The notes under the pieces were generated by a model, which saw nothing but the letters and a program-made list of their open reading frames with translations, ran no database searches and was not told where the DNA came from. Of a stretch of 20,169 nt of DNA, positions 7,452 through 18,459 are shown in pieces. This stretch comes from Heterobasidion occidentale. Taxonomy: Eukaryota > Basidiomycota > Agaricomycetes > Russulales > Bondarzewiaceae. Both the position numbers and the translations under genes were made by a program. The stretch is from contig JBCAQO010000149.1 in assembly GCA_039111635.1 (NCBI GenBank), positions 1 through 20,169 of the forward strand, written 5' to 3'. Numbering within the stretch: the first letter of the stretch is position 1; every line of letters starts with the position of its first letter.

Positions 7452-10400
7452 TTATGAAAACACCATGTCCTCGGCATCAAACATCGTTGTGTCCTCATCT
7501 ACACTTTCCGGATCTTCCATGGATTCCTCTGAATCTGACACATCCTCCCATCCCTCTGCCTCACGATCTTCCAAGGCCAGCTCTGGGTCTTCTCTCTCCT
7601 CCATATCCGTATCCTGAAGATCGGGCACCCGTGTCGTGGGCTCTGGTTCCTCAAGAAATTCCAAGGGCCCTTGTCGTCCAGAAGGAATGACAGGAGTTGA
7701 TCGTTCGTGGGCATGAATGTGCCCAATGCCCATACCCCAGTGATAACGCATCAGAATATCACGATCAGCAAACCTAGACGCGAGACCGTGAGTCGGGCTT
7801 TCATATGCCGAGTACGATGTTCACTCACCGATTCACATAGTAAGCCTTCCAGTCCTGTCCGTCCTTGGCACATCGGGAGAGACCCATCCCATCTGCATGC
7901 CGAGGACCTTTTGCGAACGCTGGGATAATGTGACATTCCCGGAGAACGTCTACTGGGTCTAAAAATCCAAAGGAATCCTCCCTGTTCAAAGGGGAAAGCG
8001 GAGACAATCTAATTCGCAAGTGTCCCAACCATCGTCCGTCGCAGGCATGGTCTCATACCATCTGACCCACAAGAAGTCCATACGACGAGGGCAGTAATCC
8101 AACATGCCGGAGCCGGTGTAGATAACATTTGCATGGTAAATTCCAAGGACTTGCGCATACCAAAAATGATGACTTGTTGCATCGGAATCCACGTTAGCCA
8201 ACACCATGACATTGCTGCGAGAGTGACCTGGATGAATGTTGTCCTGTCCTCGTTGAACATCGTAAGTCGTGTAATTGAAACGCGCTAACTTGTGCAAATA
8301 GAGCTTGTCGTGCTTGAAGAAGATGAGATCGCAGTCGTCCCGCTTTGTAGGGTCCCGGACTGGAATTTCAGTCCTCAAATACTCAGGAAGCGTAGCGGCT
8401 TCGACCTGTAACACAGTTTGTATGCGCGGAAGAAGATGAGCCCTGAGCTTGGACAAGAATTCCTGAAGATCATAAGTGTCTGATAGTTTCACATGAGAAA
8501 ATGATCAACGTACTTTGATGGCGGGATCTCCTGAATTTCGCTGTAAAAAGAGAGGAAGAACCACAGGGCACTTTTCCGTTTCGCCAATATGATACCGCTG
8601 TTTCAAATCCTTCGAGACGGACTCTTGTTTGCCGTGTTTATAGGAAAGCTGGCGGATGCGAGTCTCACGTCGTTCGATCTGTGTGAGTTGCTTTGTATAA
8701 TTTTTGCCGCTTGTACGCAAGAAACTACCTTTGGGTCTAAGATGTTCACGTTCACCCTGTGAATGTGTCAATATTCGCAGGAAGCACACAGAGAAAAACA
8801 GGCACGGACCGATTGAGAAGAATATGAATCTGTTGTCCCAAATGCTATAATAGATCGAACATAGTCACCAAGAGAGTGAATCTTGTAAGTTTCCAAATTG
8901 AATGACTTGGGCTTTCTGGCTGTATCCGCTGAACTGCTTGCGAGCACAGATGCAGGACGAGGAAGTTTGGCCATTTTATTTTGCTGGCGTCGTTGTCGAG
9001 CAGCGCTCTCTTTTGCGAGCTCCCGAGTATTGAAAGCAGAGCATGTGTTGTCGACAAATTCTCGAAGACGCTCTCCCAAAACAGCGGTCAGCGTAGCTAA
9101 AAGGGAAAGGGTGTGATCGGTGTGCATTCGAAGTTTTGCCAGTCCATGCCAGTGAGTCAGTACAAACAAGAGCTGCAAGATCTGGTGATTGTGCGGTTCA
9201 GGCAGGAGTCCTTCGAAGACGGGGATTGAACACTGCAGCAGATCTCAGAACGAAAACACCAGTCAAGGAGAACTGATCCTACCTGTAGAAGGTCTTCATA
9301 GTCTCGGGCAGCCATCCTCTTCAATTCGGAAGCATTTCTAGATATACGTTTGATCGCATCTCTACCGAACGAAGGTACCTGTCGGTACCTGACAGAAGAT
9401 TGAGCCACCTGGTCGTTGACGACAAGACTCTGCATACCTTCGGTCTAAGATGTGCTTTAGCCCTTCGTCCTCGCAATCGAGGATGCGGAGAAGGTGTATA
9501 AACAATGACTTCCACACGCCAAGCTCAATTTCGTGCAAGAGATCGACAACAAACATGTCAAACATGTTGAAACCAAGCGGTGCCAGTCTTTCCGAGAATG
9601 CATTCTAGATGAATGTTTAGCTTACTTGGATGTTCACGCCATAGAGCGAGAAACTTACTGTTGTTGGGACCAAAGATTCTGGCTTCAACAGCTTTTCTAC
9701 GGCAGAACTGTTTACTGCAAAATTTTTGTGATAGATTATTTCCCGAGCAAGCGACACAACAACCCGACGGTGTTGGTCATCCACGCGAGCCAGTGACACC
9801 CGTTGTGCCATATCCTGAGGCATACCGATGTTATGCACCCGGGATAGAGGAATCAGGCAACGTGGGCAAGGACAACCACCGAGATTTCGTATGCTGGCGA
9901 GAATGATCCTGGGACACATGATTGAGTGATGGGGTACTCCGTGATATCAAAAAGGGGAAAAACAGACTTTTCAGGATAGTCAGCAGAGTAAGTGAATATT
10001 CGAGGATAGAACCGTCGTTTGACTCCATCACAACACTCAATGACAATGCCGTGCGCATAGGCATGCAGAAATTCGTCGTCAAGGAGTAGCCTCCATTGGG
10101 CCTGTAACATATCGCGCTGACAATGGGCCATGAAAGCGCTGTTGGGTCCCTTTCCTCCAATTCTTTCGGCAGCAAAATCCTTGAAAGCGTCCGGGAGCTA
10201 TTTCGTTTCGTCAGTGTCGTTCGTCTGTAGAATGGAAGCGATTTACCTTTTCGAAGTAAGCTATATGAGTGAAGGAACGACAAGATGGTTTACACCGGCG
10301 ATACTTCGATTCATTGCCAAGTGCAAGATAGGCAGGCCACAGTTTGGCATCGCCGAAGGTCGAAAGATGAGTGCCGTCTGATGCAAACATCAGCGCGGCG

Positions 10401-11663
10401 ACAACTCTTTCAAGGCTACACCCTGGTTCTCCTGGACTTTCCTGCAGAGCGTTGTGTGCATCCAAAAAAGCCTCTGATGTATAGGCTTCTCCGTGGACTT
10501 GTACTGCCTCTGGAGCACTACCAGGTTGGCATAGCAGTTTATATGGCTCGAGATGTAAGTGGGGAAAGGTTGTCGGGTTGGTGATCTTTTCCTTAATCAC
10601 AGACACTAACCGTCGATGATGGAAACTTGTGACGACATAATCCTGCGCCCCTGGTTGAAGACATTTCTTGTGGAACGGGATAGATATCTTGACGGTGTCG
10701 TGTATCCACCCATCCTCCTCTTGTTCGTCCTCCCAATTATCCTCATCCTGACCAGCCAGCTTGCGATCAATACTGCTCCATGGCGTTTTCTGACGTGACT
10801 TCGGGCGAAAATCGGGGTACTGCGACAACGATGTCGATGATATTTTTGAAACTCGATTGAGATTTTCGTACTCCATCGTTCCAGTACCATTCACCGAGAA
10901 GAAATGACGAGCGATTGGGATAAGGATAGAATGACGGCGCAGAAGAAGACTCAGGGAGGGCATTCGAGTCATCCTGCGTTGACAAAGCAGGCTTTTCAGC
11001 GACTCGTTCGGGATCGTGTGCTGGAAAGTCAGTGGCATGATACTGACGAAACAACCCAAAAATGTTTCGGGGAGACTTCAAGATCTGTCGCAAAGACTTT
11101 TGAATCACCTGAGGTGGATCGGAAGAGAGGGCTACGGTGGGAGGCGACTGCATCGGAGTTATAGACGCGGAAGAAGATGGCTCTGATAGCGACTGCAACT
11201 GAACGGGTAAAGCTGCCGGGGGCTGAGGCAACATGTCACGATAACGTTTAGGAAGCCTGGTATTTGCTCTACGAGGCCTGCGTTCTGCCAGAGAAAGGTT
11301 TGGGTCATCTTGATTTGCGGAGGACGACTGTGGAATAGACTGAAAACCTTAAGATACAGATGAGGGCGAAACTTTGAGATGTAAACTCACCTGTTGTACA
11401 GCTGGTGTAGGGACCTCTGCGATCGACAATGCTGGCTCCAAGACCTCCGCGACCAACGGTGCTGTCTCCAAAACTGCTCTGGATCCATCAGCATCCGTTC
11501 GACGACGTTTCTTCGCAGCCCACACTTCTTTGGCTTTTGCTAGCGCCTCAGAAAACCTTTTCTTGGTTTTCTGACATGTGCGCCTGTGGTAAGTGAGCGC
11601 CGATGGCAGCGAGAATGACCTTCCGCAAACACAAGACTCGCTGAAAGCCGGCGGCAATTCCAT
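7452..11663 (-). pseudogene. Plavaka-type (CACTA-superfamily) transposase, frame-broken
   Basis: Cut-and-paste DNA transposase of the fungal Plavaka group. Exons, descending: 11663-11391, 11327-10247, 10197-9968, 9908-9659, 9604-9438, 9388-9283, 9232-8810, 8756-8514, 8462-7829, 7773-7452, about 1,240 codons. In order: an N-terminal zinc-finger-like segment (CVCGRSF...YHRRTC), FYPYPN and LGEWYWNDG, FASDGTHLSTFG, AKLWPAYLALGNESKY, IFTYSADYPEK, CPCPRC, the hallmark FVVDLLHEIELGVWK, LARFNYTTYDVQRGQD, MDFLWVRWYE, FGFLDPVDV, YYVNRFADRD and an acidic tail. All nine introns join in phase. Two exons do not: exon 2 carries one base too many (shift near 10815-10832) and exon 9 one too few (at CCCC, 7991-7994). 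The copy is therefore probably inactive, unless these are assembly errors. The ATG at 11663 starts the family's usual zinc-finger N-terminus. Confidence 0.88.
7452..11663 (-). mobile_element. Plavaka-like DNA transposon, termini not located
   Basis: The transposase gene defines the body of a class II element. I looked for terminal inverted repeats in 6900-7450 and 11664-11990. GTAGTG near 11815-11821, preceded by CGTTATGCGCT, would read CACTACAGCGC inwards and has the CACTA look, but I found no partner on the left, so the extent is given as the gene only. Confidence 0.7.
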
Positions 11664-12551
11664 GAAAATCGTGTGGCCAGAGGAGGTCGAATGATACAAG
11701 CGCGGGTGGGGACTTTCAGCGCAAGCGATGGTCTGTCAGCTTATATGTAGAAAGACATGACTCGCTCGCTCGCTAAGATGTGTTTTGCCGATCGGATCTC
11801 AAATCGTTATGCGCTGTAGTGAAGTAGAATAGCTTCTATGAGGAGAAGACTACTCAGAAACCCAAGACCAGAAAGTGCTCATCACATTTTTACGGTCAAC
11901 CGTCTTGTACCACAAAACCCTCTAACATCCGAACCACCGATGAGTGCCTGGAGAGGCTCCAAACGCCGTTGAGACAGAGACAGTCTAACACCCTGCAATG
12001 AGCAAGGAGCCAGCTGCTGATGACCAAACAATGCCTGCAATGAGCAAGCGCCGTTCGGAGATGACATGGAAGAGGTGCCATGGAAGAGGTGCCATCCTTG
12101 GGAGTATACAGTTAAATGAAGCAAAGATGGGCCAGCGATGGGTGAAGAGTTGGAAAGGGGAGTTGTAGGTACGCCGTCACGAGCTCCATCGGAGTTGCAA
12201 CCGATTTCTTTGTAGCGGCCAGGCTCATTTTAGTGTTTCTACCCACCAATTGTTGCACATACAGTACCTATCTTAGCTTCTTGGAATACAACCTGTCATT
12301 TTTTCGTATTTTTAAAATCAAGAGAAAGCGATGCTGAGGCACTGCTGAGTCTGTCTGAACACTGGCGATTGACCGAGATAGTCCAGGATAGTCCCTGATC
12401 AATCTTCCGCGTCTCTTCCGGATGCAATCGACGTATATATTAGTAAGTGAAGGTCAATATGGCGTCACCCCACATTCACTGCTACCTTTGCTTACTACGT
12501 CCTGTCTCCGAGCTTCAGTTCCCATTCCCCGCCTTTACTATCGTCGAAATC
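11664..12551. other. Divergent intergenic region with repeat motifs
   Basis: Separates the transposase (-) from the deaminase-like gene (+), so both promoters should lie here. It contains the CCTGCAATGAGCAAG repeat pair (11991-12050) and a 14-base tandem duplication CATGGAAGAGGTGC at 12065-12078 and 12079-12092. A 56-codon frame from 11998 begins inside the repeat but has no other support. Confidence 0.5.
11991..12050 (+). repeat. Left pair of CCTGCAATGAGCAAG direct repeats
   Basis: First copy ACCCTGCAATGAGCAAGGA begins at 11990; second copy CCTGCAATGAGCAAGCG is at 12034-12050, 42 bases further on. The same two variants, in the same order and orientation, occur at 17971-18034. Confidence 0.9.
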
Positions 12552-14804
12552 ATGAACGCGTCCGAGTCCCTGGTCAACAAGATCAACAAGTTCAAAACCA
12601 TCACCACCTTGATCATGGTTATCCTTTATCTTCGAGGACAAAATAATTCGCTATCCCAGACGCAGACGGTCTACAAAGACAAGAGACAAGTCGTCGAAAG
12701 GCCCCAGTCACAGCACCGATTGCTCGATCAGCTTGCTACACTGCTTGTCAGAGACCGCGAAGTGGTGGCTGTGGCGGCAGGTATGCAGAGGGCGCTAACG
12801 TCAGCCTCGTCGTCTCGGTCTCACATCAACGCGACATAGACGCTTCCATAGAATGCGCGGAAGACCAAGTAATGCATAACTGCATCATTACCACCAATCC
12901 GACACACCCCAATGAGGCGAGAGGGAAGACCGATCTCGCAGCAAAGACGAAGACGACGGGGACGGGCGCGGAGAAGGGAAAGAAAGTTCTGAAATCGGAG
13001 GTTCAAGCGAAAGTGGAGAAGAGAGTGAGATTGGAGACAGAGTCTCAAGTGAGGACGAGGACAACTGCTGCGACAGATGAGGCGATGACCACAAGGAGCA
13101 TAAGCTCAGAGGCGAGGACGGGGGCGACAGAGCCGTCGAGAGGGAAGATGAATCGGTCAGTAGCAATGAAGGGTAAATCGGAGACGAATGAGGAGGATCG
13201 GGGACAGGATGTCGTGCCATTTACAAAGGCCATGTTAAATGAACAAAAGAAGTGCGAACTTTCTATCGAATGATAACCTTTCTGACATAGTTCATAAAGC
13301 ATGAAGTTTGATGAGCACGTCTCGGAGGTGATCGAGTTACTCAAGAAAGAGGACACCACACCTTACAGCCTGGGCGTTCACGTCGTTTCTCGTGGCTACC
13401 GCAAGATGCGCTCTCGACTCAGGTGTACGATGTCTACCGCCTTCCTCAGCAAGATCTTGAATGCCGAACCTGACAGATTGCCTGAACTATTCAAGAAGAA
13501 GTCTACATTACGCAAAGAACGGGACCAAGTCCTTTCTGGAGAGCTCATAGCACGTTGGTGGGGCATCGACCTTTTCGGCGTGGAGCACGGAGGACTCGAG
13601 TTGAAAACCCGAGCGCAGAACAATGACGTTCTTTTTGTCAAGGAGACATGCGTGGCCTTCCATCATACCTTGTGCTTGGCTCTGAAAGGCTATCAGACCT
13701 GTTTGGACGAGATTTCCAAAGCCCAGCCAGACAATTTCGGCGCGATGATGAACAAGACCTGGCTTTATGTCACTCTTTTGGAAGCATTTGCATATTCCAA
13801 CGCTTTCGCAGACTACCTGACTCTCGCCATTCCCGATATATTCGACCATCCCTTCGCAGGTACAGAACCCAAGTATACCACACCATCTAGAGAGTCCCAG
13901 GGCCAGCCAAATACGTGGGAGGAACAAGCAGTGGTGGACGACGATGATACAGATATGTTCGTCACTGTGGGCTCGACACCGATTGACGCATACAAGCAGT
14001 GGCTGCGTCGACAGGTTGTGATACCATTCGCTGTTCACGGTCTCGTGGGTTCGGCACAGTATCTTCGGAACATCACTTACACTGTCATTTCTGCCGAACA
14101 TCCTGGGACAGACATGGCACCCTGGGAAGAGGTGGTGAAGGAGGTATTGAGCGAGAACGACGAGACTGCTCGCACGAAGACAGTGATCGACGAACTCAAA
14201 TTATTGATGACGAGGGACGCCGAGAAGGCGGGGAGCTCAATTAGCCGCCACTGCAAGAATTTACTATCGCCGACTCCCATGTTCCAAGGGAGTATCCATT
14301 GCGAGTGTCTCTTGGCTAGCGTCCTGGACGGGAAGAACCTGGACAATGGGAGCATGTTGCTTGCTGCACATGGTGTTAATCCGGAAAGTTTTCACCCCCT
14401 ACACCTTCCAATGCCAATATTGACATGGAGATTTACAGAGCGACATAGACCCCTGCTACGTCGGCACGTCTAAACTCGCATGCCCTGTCTGCCATTTCGT
14501 GAATTCCGAATTAGGCGCGCGCAAGTGGCTGGCGAAACCGAATCACAATTTCATGTTCCCCTGCGCGCTGCCACGTGAGCTTCGTGAGGATATACACACG
14601 AGGGCAGAGATCCATTTCAAGGCCATATTGCTGGACTTACTCGATGTATTACTCAAGCCGAAGCCGCGACATTCGCGGACCGATTCCGCTCAAACCGAAG
14701 GTTATCAGACGGACAGTGAACGCAAGAGCCTTGAGGTCTTGAAGGCGAAGCGAGAGATCGATCGTCACAACGTGTCTGTAGACCGTGCTCTATGGATAAA
14801 CTGA
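12552..14804 (+). CDS. OTT_1508-like deaminase domain protein
   Basis: Predicted zinc-dependent nucleic-acid or nucleotide deaminase of the OTT_1508-like group, widespread in fungi and linked in the literature to deaminase domains of bacterial polymorphic toxins. The substrate is unknown. Model: 12552-12780, 12840-13251, 13300-14374, 14439-14804, in phase, 693 aa. The N-terminal part has RLLDQLATLLVRDREVVAVA; a long charged low-complexity linker follows (about 12900-13220); then an alpha-helical region. The catalytic domain lies at the end: GSIHCECLLAS supplies H547 and E549, and YVGTSKLACPVCHF supplies C587 and C590, the His/Cys/Cys zinc set plus proton-shuttling Glu. The last intron separates these two halves; an alternative splice 14373/14448 also keeps phase. 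The start could be further upstream (12462 or 12447). The linker frame and second intron (AAG acceptor) are the weakest parts. Converges on the next gene. Confidence 0.75.
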
Positions 14805-15071
14805 AGACGGCCAGTTTTGAGTGTTGAAATGCAGAAGGTCAGGCTTCTGGGGTAGTCCGAGAGCGCTTGTAGGTTTCTTCCGCATTCTAATTAGCGCCGT
14901 TTAGTCACCATTCGTAGATCGAAAAGAACGGTTGAAAGGTACTTCGAATACGAGAGACGGCATTTTCACGATCCGAGACACGGCGTTGTTTGATACATGT
15001 ATATCATTCTGAATGGCATCAGACTTGCGACATGAACCTATTGCGTGAGAGGGCAAAAAAAACATGCGAAA

Positions 15072-17852
15072 TCATGAATGTACGTGACGAGCGAGGGATT
15101 TGGGCTGCGATAAAGGCATAATAGGGAGTCTCCCACAATGCTTGTGAAACGTGACAGTATAAAAGAGAAACACCGCATGCTCGAAGTCTGTGAAAGCTTT
15201 GAAATTAGAATCGTAATCCTTGTGCCACATAAGCTTACTTCCGCCGGGCCATCCACAGAGGACTTCAGCCATTACCTTCACAGCACCACGCCTGGCCTCC
15301 CAATCTTCAATCACAAGTCGGTCCACCCACCGACTCTCACGCTCCCAGTCTACGCTGAGACCCCCCGTGGCCCATATGTGGCAGATTTTTCCTTCGCGTT
15401 GGGCGGCATACCGTTTGTCCTCGTAACAGTAAACACCCATGACAACCTTCCTGTCCAATTGTAGGAGTTCAAGACGAAAATTAGCTACCGAAAGCTCCCA
15501 TACTACTTCAGCCCAGAGGTCCTTATCCTCATGAGCCATCTTGCTAGTGACGAAGGTTCTGCCCCATTGCGGAGATGTAGTGTCATCGTATGGTGCGAAT
15601 CCGGCGTGCACCAGGAATCGGACACCTATGTCGACCCGATCTGCAACACGTCTGTCCAAGGCCTTCTTACGTTTGCGCACCTCGACCGACGAAGCGCTGG
15701 TGACATTGGACGCGACTTGCGGTTCCAAGCGAGCCTTTTTAGTCTTGCGAGGCCATGGTGGTAAGCGAGCCATGTCGTGTGAAGAGGATTGAGGCTTCAC
15801 GGTACAATTGACCATGTTGTCTGGCAGGTAATATCTCCCCTCTAATGCAATCCTCCATTGGCTGGTCGTCATCAGGACCATACAGTGGTTAGAAGGGCAT
15901 AGAACCTCCAGCAGACACCACATGCGAATGCGTAGCCAGTTGTGAACTCTATGCCCAAAAACGGCTCCTTTGTCCGCAAAGAACAGATGAATGGGGGGGA
16001 GAGGATACTGAAGGGCCATATTTGGATCATCGTCCAAATCCATGGTCTCTTCGAAGACGCTTATCCAACCCGGGGCGAGTGGGGGAAGCCAAGTGGGGTG
16101 CACAACCCGGAGACCTGTTTTAGGAGAAGGACCATGACATCGATGGCTGTTACTACGCTGCTTATGAGGCGCCAGTGTCTTCGGAGGACTCGAAATTTGC
16201 GAATGACTTGCGTTTGATTGGACATCTGGGACCTTGGGAGCATTCTTCACGTCGGGCGATGGTGGGCGATGTTCTGTGTGTGTTGCGTGACAATGAAACC
16301 ATAGAGGCGCAACGCAGGGAACTTACCACGCTTGTCAGATGAGCGAGACCTCGACAACAGACTTCTACGCCACTGATCATTAGATGAATAGGCCGACGCG
16401 AGCACAACAAAGTCGGATGTGGTGGTCTCAAACATGGTGCAAGCGGGGTCATCGATGAAACGAGGACCATCTCGTACAAGCTTAGCGGCTATTTAAACAA
16501 ATTGTGCATCAGTTACACAAGCCTGACCTAGTCAATCGAGTCTTACCATAAACATTACCAGTGAAAGCGCTGATCATCGCGGTCTGCCGCTCGTCGCTAT
16601 TGACGTCACGCTCGGTCGGGATTTCATCGACTATGACATGCGAAATATCCGGCCCTGACATAGCATGATTCCGACACACAGGCGGATTTTGCCGCTCGAT
16701 TTCCCCAACCGTTGCAGGAGAATAGATCTCCAGCGGTAGTAGAATTGGTCGACTGGTCAAGCTAAACTTTCGCAGCCTGTCTTGAATGGTGCCGCGTAAC
16801 GGTTCACCGTGTGACGCCTCCACCCAGAGAGGGGCCTTGGTGCGATGGTTGGCATATTCAAAAATCTGTGATGAGCTGAAGGAGATGCCGGTTCTGATGA
16901 CTGTCTTGACGGAGATGATAAGTGTGCGGGTTGTAAGAGTGGTGCGCCTCCGGATGTACCAAACCGGGATCCCAATCCGGAACAACTCTCGAAGCATTGA
17001 CAAACTTGAGGTGATGACACCGCGAAGAGGAAGAACAGGTTGAGGGCAATCGAACGTAGGATCCTCCATACGAGGTTTCACTACCAGCATATAGATAATC
17101 CAGGCGCGTAATTCAAGCAGGATACGCTGAAACTCACGAAACCATAAGACGGTGTCGGAGAAAGGCATTGGAATCTGCGAGAGTGAACCGTAGGCACGAT
17201 AAAGGGCCTCAGATCGATGTCTCTGGTACATGTAGCTGGACGTGTGTGCATTGACTACAGCAGCCGGAGTGCCTTCGGGAAACTCTTGAGCCCCAATTTC
17301 GTCTCCTATCCTACGCACTTCCAACATCGCTTTGCGCAGGCGGGAGAGCACTGTCTCATACAAGATTCCTACTGAAGCGCGCGGCAGCTCCTCGCAGATA
17401 CGAAAGTCCGTTCCTTTGAAGGAAAACCACGCAGCATCCGGATCTTCGAATTGAGGAAGGCCGCCTTCTTTGTCGTCCACTGGAAAGTCCGGTGCTCGTA
17501 AGCCATGATGATCGTCGACCTTCTGGAGTTCCTTCAGTCTCGGGTTCATGGGCGCAGCATAGGAATGGGGCTCCACTGGGTCGAAAGCTTGTGGCCACTT
17601 CAGATGTTCAAATGCACCAAGCATGCCGTCTCCGAAATATCTGAAGGGTGTGTCGTCGGGGTGCACAGGGACCTCCGGAACAAAGTCCATGTTTGGTGTG
17701 GAGATCCATAATTCATCGTGATTGCGGAATGGAGCAACGCAGAGACAATCTAGGGCGTCAACCTGCTCGCCGTGCAGTAGGGATCGACGAGAATCGAGAA
17801 TTTCGCGAAGGTTTTCAAGCGGCCGTGCTTGCCAACAAGTAACGGCGGCCAT
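15072..17852 (-). CDS. Large uncharacterised fungal protein (889 aa)
   Basis: Exons, descending: 17852-16547, 16488-16327, 16273-15072; introns of 58 and 53 bases with GTAAGA and GTAAGT donors, all in phase. The ATG at 17852 (MAAVTCWQARPLENL) is preferred because the upstream open frame has no ATG. I do not recognise a named domain. Visible features: a segment FREFQRILLELRAW with GIPVWYIR (about residues 238-301), a second block HLFF...RVHNWLRIR...QWRIALEGRY (about 585-637), and basic clusters PRKTKKAR and RKRKKALDRR (about 667-697) that could be nuclear localisation signals. The layout recalls hypothetical-protein families repeated many times in Agaricomycete genomes, but that is from memory. 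No transmembrane segment or signal peptide is evident. Convergent with the deaminase-like gene; 267 bases separate the stop codons. Confidence 0.75.
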
Positions 17853-17970
17853 GGCTGCAACGTGCCCAATGAGACAGTAAACCAATGGAGGAACAAGAAA
17901 AACACGGCGATGCGAACTGACCTAGTAGTATGAGCAATAATAACGTAGGACTCGACTTGATGTCCAACGA

Positions 17971-18034
17971 CCCTGCAATGAGCAAGGAAGGATGACGGTG
18001 CACTCAAAATCCAGTCACCTGCAATGAGCAAGCG
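17971..18034 (+). repeat. Right pair of CCTGCAATGAGCAAG direct repeats
   Basis: ACCCTGCAATGAGCAAGGA begins at 17970 and CCTGCAATGAGCAAGCG is at 18018-18034, spaced 46 bases. Same order and orientation as the pair at 11991-12050; the sequence between the two copies is not conserved. It ends 119 bases upstream of the 889-aa gene's start codon. Confidence 0.9.
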
Positions 18035-18242
18035 GACGGAGAGTGGTTATACTACTAGCAAATCTAGTGCAATCTTGAAAGGAGTTTGGGAATTCGGCAG
18101 ATGGAGATACGGGGATGATGAGGATGCTGGTAGCCTGAGGCTCGCCGAGTCACTAGTCACTGCAGTGGCTATGGCGGTCAAAGTGTCCCAGGTGTGTAAT
18201 CGGAAATCTCCGACAATTTGGAATCCCAACAGAGGCAGCCAC

Positions 18243-18258
18243 CTCGGATATATCCGAG
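18243..18258. promoter_or_regulatory. 16-bp perfect palindrome CTCGGATATATCCGAG
   Basis: Self-complementary over 16 bases, followed directly by another CTCGGAT (18259 region). It is about 390 bases upstream of the 889-aa gene and next to the tRNA-like relic. It may be a protein-binding site or part of a repeat; nothing further can be said. Confidence 0.3.
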
Positions 18259-18310
18259 CTCGGATGTGTCTGAGTGATTAGTAATGATTGCTAGCTGCTA
18301 CAAAATACAG

Positions 18311-18378
18311 CAAAGACCGGGAATCGAACATCAAACCCCGTGGACACCTCGACATCACCTTGACTAGACCGTTCGCCC
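18311..18378 (-). other. tRNA-like relic, minus strand
   Basis: On the minus strand GGTCTAGT (D-arm/A-box-like, near 18364-18371) is followed by a B-box match GTTCGATTCCCGG (18317-18329). GCGAACG and TCTTTGC at the two ends pair in six of seven positions as an acceptor-like stem. The anticodon arm and T-stem do not fold properly, so it is a decayed tRNA or the head of a tRNA-derived SINE. Confidence 0.35.
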
Positions 18379-18459
18379 ATACGATCTATGCAATAACAGC
18401 CGCTAATTATTATAACTGCTCATAACAAGTACGCTACGCTGACGCGTCACAGCCCTCCC

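Noticed and set aside
10211..11059. Long 282-codon minus-strand frame that could be taken as its own gene
   Set aside because: Only its later part matches the transposase; the early part is out of frame with family motifs. It is the post-frameshift frame of transposase exon 2.
11811..11821. GTAGTG (CACTAC inwards) as the right terminus of a CACTA element
   Set aside because: No matching inverted copy was found left of the transposase, and the motif is short enough to occur by chance.
11998..12168. Short frame starting at ATGAGCAAG inside the left repeat pair
   Set aside because: The matching frame in the right pair stops after five codons, so the repeat is not conserved as coding sequence.
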